Positions 1 to 7,095 of a DNA stretch of 64,000 bases are shown in pieces. This DNA comes from JAJDUF01 sp965238265 (GTDB taxonomy: Bacteria > Chloroflexota > UBA11872 > UBA12225 > JAJDUF01). Under the pieces are notes generated by a model that was not told the origin of the DNA, searched no databases, and saw only the letters and a program-made list of their open reading frames with translations. Made by a program: the position numbers and the translations under genes. The DNA lies in contig OZ250185.1 in the NCBI GenBank assembly GCA_965238265.1, positions 248,001 through 312,000 on the forward strand, read 5' to 3'. Position 1 is the first letter of the stretch. Each line of letters begins with the position of its first letter.

Positions 1-1
1 C

Positions 2-334
2 GTTGACGTGGTGAAGGGGCGGCTGAAGATAGACGACTCGCTCGATGTCTTCGCCGTACACGGCGTCGGCGGCACTCTCGGCACGCTGCTGGTCTCCGTT
101 CTGGCGGTAGGCGCTTTGGGCGGGGGCGGCCTGATGGTCGAGAGCGGCGCGATCGGCGCCCAGCTGGGCGTACAGGCGCTTGGTGTGGTTGCGACCGCAG
201 CTTGGGCCGCCGTTATCACCTTCATCATCGTGAAGGTTACGGCCGCGCTCACCGGCGGACTGCGAGTTGACGAGAAAGACGAACAGGTAGGTCTCGACCT
301 TGTTACTCACGGTGAACGGGGTTATGACCTGTAG
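2..334 (+). CDS. amt: ammonium transporter, C-terminal part (5' end outside window)
   Basis: The frame is open from the window edge, so this is a 3' fragment of about 110 residues. It carries the HGVGG stretch typical of the late transmembrane helices of Amt/MEP/Rh channels, then hydrophobic helices and the usual polar tail ending in GLDLVTHGERGYDL, where Amt proteins commonly read GLD..EHGE.GY. Amt proteins are trimeric inner-membrane ammonia/ammonium channels. A P-II gene follows after about 20 bases, the classic partner that plugs the channel in nitrogen excess, which strongly supports the call. The real start lies upstream of the window. Confidence 0.93.
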   Translation, partial: VDVVKGRLKIDDSLDVFAVHGVGGTLGTLLVSVLAVGALGGGGLMVESGAIGAQLGVQALGVVATAAWAAVITFIIVKVTAALTGGLRVDEKDEQVGLDLVTHGERGYDL

Positions 335-355
335 GCACACGGAGGAGCACACGCG

Positions 356-676
356 ATGAAACTGGTTACGGCACGGATTCAACCGCACCGGCTCAATCCT
401 GTACACGAAGCCCTCGTGGACATCGGGGTCACCAATCTTACCGCCAGTGAAGTCAAGGGTTTCGGCGGTGGTGTGGGCCATGCCGAGATCCACCGTGCCT
501 CTGCATACAAGGTCACCTTCATGCCGATGGTGAAGATCGAGGCAGTAGTGGCAGACGGTTTGGTCGAGCGGGTCGTGGCCGCCGTCCACCAAGCGAGCGC
601 CGGTAGTCAGGCCCAACCCTCCAAGATATGGGTCAGTGAGGTACTATCCGAGGAGACCGTGGAAGCAGCACCTTAG
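356..676 (+). CDS. P-II family nitrogen regulatory protein (GlnB/GlnK)
   Basis: A 106-residue P-II protein, close to the usual 112. P-II trimers sense 2-oxoglutarate and ATP/ADP and control ammonium channels and nitrogen enzymes. Visible signatures are VKGFG at residues 33-37 and the T-loop around 37-55, with Tyr51 (the uridylylation site in Proteobacteria) conserved; position 46, often Tyr, is His. A perfect GGAGGAG ribosome site at 341-347 sits 8 bases before the ATG. It lies directly behind amt, so the two are probably co-transcribed and this protein probably gates that channel. GlnB versus GlnK cannot be decided from sequence; the context favours a GlnK-like role. Confidence 0.93.
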   Translation: MKLVTARIQPHRLNPVHEALVDIGVTNLTASEVKGFGGGVGHAEIHRASAYKVTFMPMVKIEAVVADGLVERVVAAVHQASAGSQAQPSKIWVSEVLSEETVEAAP

Positions 677-734
677 AGGCTGTGTGAAACGAGTGTCCGT
701 TTGTGGTGAGCTGTCGAACCATGAACGGCGATTG

Positions 735-761
735 CAAGAGGGTCCCGCACACACCCTCTTG
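735..761 (+). terminator. hairpin after the P-II gene
   Basis: A perfect 9-bp stem (735-743 with 753-761) and a 9-base loop, followed by GCTTT. It lies between the P-II stop and the ribosome site of the STAS gene, so it may separate the amt/P-II operon from the signalling cluster. The T tract is short, so termination efficiency is uncertain. Confidence 0.45.
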
Positions 762-787
762 GCTTTGGGGATAAGGAGGCGAGACCG

Positions 788-1132
788 ATGGGACTTAGCA
801 ACGAGTGGGAGTGGAAAGACGAGGCCTTAATCGCAAAGGCCGATGGGCGCATTGACGGCACCAACGCCCGTGAATTCCAGGATGCCTTGGAAACCGTGAT
901 CAAGGCGAGCGACCGGGTCATGATCCTGGATCTCGAGCACCTCTCCTACATCAGCAGCGCGGGCCTGCGGGTCATTCTGCTGGCCGCCAAGGAGCTCCGC
1001 AAACAAGACACGAAATTTGCGGTCTGCTCGCTTTCCAATTCGATCCGCGAGGTCTTCGAAATCAGTGGCTTCGACCAGATCATCCCGGTGCATGCTTCTC
1101 TGGCCGAGGCCATCGCCGCCCTCAAAGACTGA
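788..1132 (+). CDS. STAS-domain anti-sigma factor antagonist (SpoIIAA/RsbV-like)
   Basis: A 114-residue single STAS domain. Residues 52-61 read LSYISSAGLR, matching the SpoIIAA/RsbV phosphorylation loop; Ser57 aligns with the serine phosphorylated by RsbW-type kinases. Antagonists of this kind bind the cognate HATPase kinase when unphosphorylated, releasing its target. The predicted kinase (2388) and phosphatase (1216) lie just downstream, completing a partner-switching triad. A strong AAGGAGG at 773-779 precedes the ATG by 8 bases. No sigma factor gene is present in the cluster, so the final output is unknown and may be a sigma factor encoded elsewhere or a non-sigma target. Confidence 0.9.
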   Translation: MGLSNEWEWKDEALIAKADGRIDGTNAREFQDALETVIKASDRVMILDLEHLSYISSAGLRVILLAAKELRKQDTKFAVCSLSNSIREVFEISGFDQIIPVHASLAEAIAALKD

Positions 1133-1215
1133 GCGAGTCGCTCCCTCTTGCCGGCCTGCGGAATCGGAGTCGCTGCGGGGCAACACCATGGTGGGCCTGT
1201 AGTGGCAGCGTTGAA

Positions 1216-2391
1216 GTGAGAATGATGGCAGACCCGTACAAGATTCTTGTTGTCGACGACGAGCCTGATCTCGAACCGCTCATGTTGCAGCGCATGCGGC
1301 GCAACATTCGCGCCGGCCGCTATACCTTCGTCTTCGCCCAAAACGGTGTGGAGGCGCTCGACAAGCTGCGCCAGGACGAGGACATCGACATGGTGCTCTC
1401 GGACATCAACATGCCGCAGATGGACGGCCTTACGCTGCTGGAGCAGATACCCAAGGTCGATCCCAATATCCGCTCCGTCATCATCTCGGCTTACGGCGAC
1501 ATGAAGAACATCCGCACGGCGATGAACCGGGGGGCGTTCGACTTTGTGACCAAGCCGGTTGACTTCAAGGACCTGCGGATTACGATTGACCGCACGCTGC
1601 GTCACCTTGAAGAGTGGCGCGCGGCGCTCCGCGCGCGGGACCAGTTGGTCTCGTTGCAGAACGAGCTTGATGTCGCCAGCAAGATGCAGCAGTCCATTCT
1701 TCCCACCCGGTTTCCCACAGACCCCGCCTACCAGGTTTTCGGCCACATGGTGCCGGCCCGGAACGTGGGGGGCGATTTCTTCGACGTGCTGCGTCTGGAG
1801 AACGGTTGGGTCGGCCTCGCCGTCGCAGATGTCTCGGACAAGGGCGTGCCCGCCGCGCTCTTCATGATGTCCAGCCGCACCTTGCTGAAGGGTGCGGCCA
1901 TCGGCATGGAGGCTCCCGGCGACGTGCTGCGTGAGGTCAACGACCTGCTCTGCGAGGACAACGAGACCGCGATGTTCGTCACCCTCCTCTACGCAGTGTA
2001 CGATCCGGCGACCGGCGTGCTGACCTATGCGAACGGAGGGCACAATACGCCCCTGATCGTCCACGCCGACGGAAGCTCGGAGTTGCTTCCCCTGACGGGA
2101 GGGATCGCCCTCGGGGTCATGTCCGACCTCCCATACCGGCAGCACACCGTCACCCTTGCACCCGGCGATACCGCCATTCTCTACACGGACGGTATCACTG
2201 AGGCGATGAACAGCGAACGCGAAGAGTTTGGGATCGAGCGCCTGCAAGAGATCTTTGCGGCGGCTCCCCCCCAAGATTGCCAGGAAGCCACCATGGCAGC
2301 GTTCGAGGCCGTCAGTGCTTTTGCCGGCGACACCGCGCAGTCTGATGACATCACCTGCCTGACGTTCCGACGCAACGAGGTGGGGGCATGA
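1216..2391 (+). CDS. response regulator fused to a PP2C-type (SpoIIE/RsbU) phosphatase
   Basis: 391 residues. Residues 9-125 form a receiver domain: acidic DDE at 14-16, phosphoacceptor Asp63 in LSDINMPQMDG, and a TKP lysine before helix 5. A short coiled linker leads to a SpoIIE-type PP2C domain (about 195-388) with metal-binding motifs GGDFFD, ADVSDKG, YANGGHN and YTDGITEA. The expected role is phosphorylation-controlled removal of phosphate from the STAS antagonist at 788. GTG at 1216 and ATGs at 1222 and 1225 are all possible starts; no strong ribosome site decides between them. Its stop overlaps the next gene by ATGA, indicating coupled translation. The cluster's histidine kinase (4124) is the obvious phosphodonor. 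Confidence 0.92.
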   Translation: MRMMADPYKILVVDDEPDLEPLMLQRMRRNIRAGRYTFVFAQNGVEALDKLRQDEDIDMVLSDINMPQMDGLTLLEQIPKVDPNIRSVIISAYGDMKNIRTAMNRGAFDFVTKPVDFKDLRITIDRTLRHLEEWRAALRARDQLVSLQNELDVASKMQQSILPTRFPTDPAYQVFGHMVPARNVGGDFFDVLRLENGWVGLAVADVSDKGVPAALFMMSSRTLLKGAAIGMEAPGDVLREVNDLLCEDNETAMFVTLLYAVYDPATGVLTYANGGHNTPLIVHADGSSELLPLTGGIALGVMSDLPYRQHTVTLAPGDTAILYTDGITEAMNSEREEFGIERLQEIFAAAPPQDCQEATMAAFEAVSAFAGDTAQSDDITCLTFRRNEVGA

Positions 2392-2801
2392 GCGCACAGC
2401 TGTCGCTGAAGGTCGAGACCAGACTCGATGAGCTGGAGCGCATCACGGCTGCCGTAGAAGACCTCGGGGAGCAAGAGGATTGGCCGCCGGCCTTCACCTT
2501 CCGGGTCAACCTGGTGCTTGAGGAGTTGGGCATCAACATTATGAACCACGGACACGATGAAGGCATCCATGAGTTCGAGATCACCATGACCTCGGACGCG
2601 GAGGCCCTTACCATCGAGATCGCGGACGATGGTCGGCCCTTCGATCCGCTGCACGATGCTCCCACCCCGGACACGGCAGCGGCGCTCGAAGATCGGTCTG
2701 TGGGCGGCCTGGGTCTCCACTTGGTGCGGACGATGGTGGACGAGCTCCACTACCGGCGGGAGCAGGGGGAAAACCGATTGACCCTGGTCACGCAAATCTG
2801 A
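2388..2801 (+). CDS. RsbW/SpoIIAB-like serine kinase, HATPase domain
   Basis: 137 residues forming one GHKL ATPase domain: N-box in NLVLEELGINIMNHG, G1 box in IADDGRPFDP, and G2 box GGLGLHLV. Such proteins phosphorylate their STAS antagonist and sequester a partner, classically a sigma factor. Its start overlaps the stop of the receiver-PP2C gene (ATGA at 2388-2391), so kinase and phosphatase should be made stoichiometrically. With the STAS gene at 788 it completes a partner-switching module. The sigma-binding surface cannot be judged by eye. Confidence 0.9.
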   Translation: MSAQLSLKVETRLDELERITAAVEDLGEQEDWPPAFTFRVNLVLEELGINIMNHGHDEGIHEFEITMTSDAEALTIEIADDGRPFDPLHDAPTPDTAAALEDRSVGGLGLHLVRTMVDELHYRREQGENRLTLVTQI

Positions 2802-2813
2802 CGAACTTGCACC

Positions 2814-4127
2814 ATGCGAACACTCCGTCTGCCGACGATCCTGCTGCTCGCGCTCGGTATCGGGGGAACCGTCTCACTCATTATCGTCGCCGGTCTGGCC
2901 GGCTGGTTTCGGCTCGATGGAGCCGGCGATACTCCCCGTGCTGAGGAGGCCGCGCCACTGGCCACCGCGGTTGCGGAGACGACGGATTCACCAGGTATCA
3001 CCCCCAGCGCCCAACCCCAACGAGAGTCGGAGTCCGGCATCTCGGACCAGCGCATTCTCTTTGGCCAGTCCGCCGCCTTCAGCGGTCCGGCTCAGGAGCT
3101 CGGCAAGAACATGAACCGCGGGATCGAGGCCGCCTTCCAGGAGGCCAACCGGCGCGGCGGCGTCCACGGCCGCCAGTTGGCACTGCTGTATCTTGATGAC
3201 GCCTACGAACCGGAAGCCGCCATCACCAACACCATCCGGTTGATTAAGCAGGAAGATGTTTTCGCGCTGATCGGCGCCGTCGGCACGCCCACGTCGCGCT
3301 CCGCCACTCCTGTCGCCGCGGACGCGGGGGTTCCCTACGTCGCCCCGTTTACCGGCGCCGCCTTCCTGCGCGACCCCGAGTGGGACAACATCATCAACCT
3401 GCGGGCCTCCTACTATCAGGAGACCGAAGAAATGGTCGCTCGCTTGACCACTGACTTGGGTATCGAGCGCATCGCCATCATATACCAGGATGATTCCTAC
3501 GGTCGCGCCGGCTACCGCGGCGTGCGGCTCGCGCTGGACCGGCGCAGCATGGAGCCGGTAGCGATTGGCGTGTATCCGCGCAATACGACGGCCGTCAAGG
3601 CGGCGCTGCTCGACCTGCGCCGAGGCAACCCCGAGGCGGTGATTATCATTGGAGCCTACGAGCCGGTGGCGGCGCTGATCGCCTGGGCGCGGCATACGGG
3701 TCTGAACCCGGTGTTCATGACCGTCTCTTTCGTGGGCAGCAACGCCTTGGCCGAGGAGCTAGGCCCCGCTGGCGCCGGGGTCTACGTCACGCAGGTGGTG
3801 CCCTTCCCGACGGACAGCTCCCTCCCCGTCGTCGCCGCCTACCTCCGCGCCCTCGCGGCCTACGAACCCGACACCGTGCCCGGGTTTGTCTCCTTCGAAG
3901 GCTATCTGGCCGGCCGCTTGGCCATCGCCAGTCTCGACAACTGCGGCCGCGAGGTCAACCGGGCCTGCTTCCTCGACAGTCTGCGCCGCACCGCCCCCAT
4001 AGATATTGACGGGTTCGAGCTCCGCTACGGGGACGATAACCAAGGCTCGGACGCAGTCTTCCTGACCGTGATCGGCCGTGACGGCCGTTATCACCCCATC
4101 GAAACGCTGCAGGACATGGAGCAGTGA
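2814..4127 (+). CDS. membrane-anchored branched-chain amino acid-type solute-binding protein
   Basis: 437 residues. A hydrophobic segment at about 8-31 with no lipobox cysteine looks like an uncleaved anchor or signal. A Ser/Pro/Ala-rich linker and then a Leu/Ile/Val-binding-protein fold (Peripla_BP_6) begin near residue 80 (ILFGQSAAFSGPAQELG). No permease or ATPase gene accompanies it. Instead it lies 12 bases after the RsbW-like gene and its stop overlaps the start of a histidine kinase (GTGA). I infer that it works as the extracytoplasmic ligand sensor for that kinase, not as a transporter subunit. Ligand unknown; amino acids, amides or ureas are the usual ligands of this family. Confidence 0.87.
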   Translation: MRTLRLPTILLLALGIGGTVSLIIVAGLAGWFRLDGAGDTPRAEEAAPLATAVAETTDSPGITPSAQPQRESESGISDQRILFGQSAAFSGPAQELGKNMNRGIEAAFQEANRRGGVHGRQLALLYLDDAYEPEAAITNTIRLIKQEDVFALIGAVGTPTSRSATPVAADAGVPYVAPFTGAAFLRDPEWDNIINLRASYYQETEEMVARLTTDLGIERIAIIYQDDSYGRAGYRGVRLALDRRSMEPVAIGVYPRNTTAVKAALLDLRRGNPEAVIIIGAYEPVAALIAWARHTGLNPVFMTVSFVGSNALAEELGPAGAGVYVTQVVPFPTDSSLPVVAAYLRALAAYEPDTVPGFVSFEGYLAGRLAIASLDNCGREVNRACFLDSLRRTAPIDIDGFELRYGDDNQGSDAVFLTVIGRDGRYHPIETLQDMEQ

Positions 4128-6331
4128 GCGACCGGCTCAAAAGCCTGCTGGAAAGCCGCTTCCGTATCTCTGTGCAGCTCTACGTCGGTATTGGCGGCGC
4201 CGTCGCCCTCACCATAGCCGCCAGTCTCGTCGGCTGGTTTTCGTTCAATCGCGTCGGCGCTGCCCAGAGTCAAGTGAATGAAAGCAGTGTCCCCGAGGTG
4301 GTGGCCGCGTTCGGCGTTGCACAGCACAGCAGTACCCTGGTGGCCGCCGCACCGCGCCTGACGGCTGCCCGTACACCCGCGGAGCTTGCCTTTGTCGCCG
4401 CCAGCATTGGCGAGGCCTACGCGGGCCTCGAAACGCAGCTGTCCGTCCTGGGGGTGGGGGGCGAGGCACAGGTTCAGCAGGCCATGGCGCGCCGCGGCCT
4501 GGCGGAGGGCGAACGCTTCCAGCGCATCCGCGCCCACGTGAACACGCTGATTCTCAACATCGAGGCCGTCGAGGCCGAGATGTCCGAGCTTTTCGAGCTT
4601 ACCGACCGCCGGGAAGCCCTGCGGACGGAGCTGGCTGCATTGCGTATCCGCCTGGACGACATCGTGGTTCCGGCCGTTGATGACCAGCTCTTCTACACGA
4701 TGACCGGTTACCGCGACCTCGGCGACCCTCCGCTGCCGCGCTCGGAGCATTTCTCGGAGCGTGAGCTGGGCCACTACCGCCACATGGCCGAGCTGCAGGC
4801 GGACGCCAGCATTGCCATTCATCTCCTGGAGAGCGCCTTCGCCATCTCGGACGCCCCCTTTGTCGAGCCGCTGCGCGAACGTTTCGAGGCCGCTATCGGC
4901 CGTATCGAGCGGAACCTGTTGGCGCTCGAAGATTCTCCTCTGCGCGCCGAAGTCGCGCCGCTCATCACCCAGTTGTCCGGATTGGGTATCGGCGAGGGAG
5001 ACGGCTTCGATTTGCTCGAACAGGAGCTCCGGCTCGTCCAGCTTCAGGAGGACCTGGTCGCCCGCAACCGCGACATCGCCGTTGCCCTGGTCGCCGAGGT
5101 GAACGGTCTGGTGGGCACGGCCCGTGCCAGCGTGGAGGAAGCCACCCACGCTTCTACGCAGGCCATCCAGACTGGGCGCACCCTCCTGCTGGCCATCAGC
5201 GCGGTCAGCGTCGGCGGCGCCCTACTCATCGCCTGGCTCTTCGTCGGCCGGGTGCTGCTGCGCCGTCTCCAGATGCTGTCCAACTGGATGCGCCGCATGG
5301 CCGGCGGCGACCTGGAGGCCAGGGTCGAGATCGGCGGACGTGATGAGGTCGCGGACATGGCCGCCGCCCTGGAGGTGTTTCGCCGTCACGCCTTGGAGGT
5401 CCAGCGCCTGAATCTGGTAGAAAAGCTGGCGGAAGAGCTACAGGGCAAGAACGACCAGCTGGAGAGCACGTTGGCCGACCTGAACCGGGCGCAGGAGCAG
5501 ATCGTCCTGCGCGAGAAGCTGGCGGCGCTTGGTGAGCTTACCGCCGGCGTGGCCCATGAGATCAAGAACCCGCTGAACTTCGTCAAGAACTTCTCCGAGG
5601 CCTCGGAAGAGCTGCTTGAGGAGCTACAGGAGGTCCTCGACGAAGAGAGCGAGAAGTTGGATGAGGACCAGCAAGAATACATCCAGGAAATCTCCGGAGA
5701 CCTCAACGGCAACCTGGAGCGAATCCGATCACACGGCGAACGCGCCAACCGGATTGTGCAGGACATGCTGATGATGGGGCGGGGCGGGGGCGAGCAGCAG
5801 CCCACCGACATCAACGGTCTACTCGATGAGTACGCCCGGCTCGCCTACCACAGCGCACGGGCCACCGATTCGAACTTCCAGCTCGACCTACAGCAAGACC
5901 TCGACCCGGAGATGGGGGAGATCGAGGTCGTGCCCCAGGACTTGGGCCGCGTCTTCCTGAATATCGTCAGCAATGCCTGCTATGCCACCGACGAGAAACG
6001 GCGGGCTGCCGGGGAGGGAGGATCGGACGAGCACTACTCCCCGACGCTGTGGCTCACCACCCGGCGCCAAGCGGACCACGTGGAGATCCGCATCAAGGAC
6101 AACGGCAACGGCATCCCCCCCGAGATCGCCGAGAAAATCTTCAACCCCTTCTTCACGACCAAGCCCACCGACCGTGGCACCGGCCTCGGCCTGGCGATCA
6201 CCAGCGACATCGTGCGCCAGCACGGCGGCGCCATCCGCGTCGACTCCGCACCCGGCCAGTTCACCGAGATGGTAGTCGAGCTGCCCCTGAAGCCGTCCGC
6301 AGCATTGGCAGCCGCGGCGACGGCAGAATGA
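4124..6331 (+). CDS. HAMP-domain sensor histidine kinase
   Basis: 735 residues. A membrane segment at about 20-42, a long extracytoplasmic mostly helical region to about 345, a second membrane segment at about 350-376, HAMP (about 377-425), a coiled coil, then an H-box with His478 in GVAHEIKNPLNF. An acidic insert (EELLEELQEVLDEESEKLDEDQ) lies inside the dimerisation region. The ATPase domain shows an N box (NIVSNACYATDEKR), DNGNGIPPE and GTGLGLAI. The GTG start overlaps the stop of the solute-binding gene. Likely function: relay the bound-ligand state to the receiver domain at 1216. The long sensor region resembles helical-bundle sensors that dock periplasmic binding proteins, which is inference. 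Confidence 0.92.
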   Translation: MSDRLKSLLESRFRISVQLYVGIGGAVALTIAASLVGWFSFNRVGAAQSQVNESSVPEVVAAFGVAQHSSTLVAAAPRLTAARTPAELAFVAASIGEAYAGLETQLSVLGVGGEAQVQQAMARRGLAEGERFQRIRAHVNTLILNIEAVEAEMSELFELTDRREALRTELAALRIRLDDIVVPAVDDQLFYTMTGYRDLGDPPLPRSEHFSERELGHYRHMAELQADASIAIHLLESAFAISDAPFVEPLRERFEAAIGRIERNLLALEDSPLRAEVAPLITQLSGLGIGEGDGFDLLEQELRLVQLQEDLVARNRDIAVALVAEVNGLVGTARASVEEATHASTQAIQTGRTLLLAISAVSVGGALLIAWLFVGRVLLRRLQMLSNWMRRMAGGDLEARVEIGGRDEVADMAAALEVFRRHALEVQRLNLVEKLAEELQGKNDQLESTLADLNRAQEQIVLREKLAALGELTAGVAHEIKNPLNFVKNFSEASEELLEELQEVLDEESEKLDEDQQEYIQEISGDLNGNLERIRSHGERANRIVQDMLMMGRGGGEQQPTDINGLLDEYARLAYHSARATDSNFQLDLQQDLDPEMGEIEVVPQDLGRVFLNIVSNACYATDEKRRAAGEGGSDEHYSPTLWLTTRRQADHVEIRIKDNGNGIPPEIAEKIFNPFFTTKPTDRGTGLGLAITSDIVRQHGGAIRVDSAPGQFTEMVVELPLKPSAALAAAATAE

Positions 6332-6412
6332 GGGGCCGAGCACCCTCCGCCTGCCTCTGGTGGACTTCCCCTCGCCACAAGTGGTGGAAGGCCGGGGGAT
6401 GAGGAGCCGAAC

Positions 6413-6886
6413 ATGACCCGCGCGGCGATCAAGACCGTCTATCTGGCGAACCCCTACGGCTTTTCGGCCCAGCAGCGTGCCCTCCTGCTCCCCCAGATCG
6501 TCGCGGCCCTGGAAGCGCTCGGACTGGAGGTGTGGGAGCCGTTCGAGCGCAACAATCAGGAGGACCTAAGCGTGCCGGACTGGGCCTATCGCATCGGCCA
6601 AGCCGATTACAGAGACGTGCGGGAGGCGGACGTGCTGTTCGCGGTGGTGAACGGCGTGCCGCCGGACGAGGGCGTCATGGTCGAGCTGGGGATGGCGATA
6701 GCGTTGGGCAACCCCACCTTCTTGTTCCGCGACGACTTTCGGCGCGCCACCGACAGCGAGGAGTACCCGCTCAATCTGATGCTGTTCACCGGCCTGCCCC
6801 GGCAGGGCTGGCAGGACTACTACTACACCTCTATCGCCGAGATTGCGTCACCCGACAAGGCCCTCGCACGCTGGGCCAAGCGGTAG
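6413..6886 (+). CDS. nucleoside 2-deoxyribosyltransferase-like protein
   Basis: 157 residues of the nucleoside 2-deoxyribosyltransferase superfamily, a Rossmann-like fold related to TIR and other NAD-cleaving domains. Seen: N-terminal VYLANPYGFS, a mid-protein DYRDVREADVLFAVVNG, and the catalytic-type DEGVMVELGMAIALGNP, whose Glu would be the nucleophile. The enzyme class swaps or hydrolyses the base of deoxynucleosides in salvage; relatives hydrolyse CMP or NAD. It is the last gene on the strand after the histidine kinase (82 bases later). Whether it is a signalling output of the cluster or merely adjacent is unknown. Confidence 0.82.
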   Translation: MTRAAIKTVYLANPYGFSAQQRALLLPQIVAALEALGLEVWEPFERNNQEDLSVPDWAYRIGQADYRDVREADVLFAVVNGVPPDEGVMVELGMAIALGNPTFLFRDDFRRATDSEEYPLNLMLFTGLPRQGWQDYYYTSIAEIASPDKALARWAKR

Positions 6887-6894
6887 CCGGCCGT

Positions 6895-7017
6895 TCAGTG
6901 CGGAAAGCGGCCAGGCGAGACCCAAAGTGATCCGTCAGCCAGCGCCTCGCTCGATACGGCAACGACCGGTTGCTCCTCCTTCCCGCCGCGCGCGGCCTGC
7001 TGGCGCATGACGCGCAT
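6895..7017 (-). other. possible small ORF or gene remnant
   Basis: A 40-codon frame from ATG (7017) reading MRVMRQQAARGG... to a TGA at 6895-6897. The frame stays open upstream to about 7085 without another start, and the composition looks protein-like, so it may be the 3' end of a lost gene. I recognise no family. The rest of the gap between 6887 and 7095 shows nothing else. Confidence 0.2.
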
Positions 7018-7095
7018 GGAGAACAGCGGACCCAGGTGCCAGTCTCCGTGCGCTGTCCTCCCTAGTGAGGCGGGGAACTTGGACGAAATACATGA

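Noticed and set aside
946..2397. Minus-strand 483-residue open frame over the STAS and PP2C genes
   Set aside because: The plus-strand receiver and PP2C motifs are unambiguous, and gene overlaps support them.
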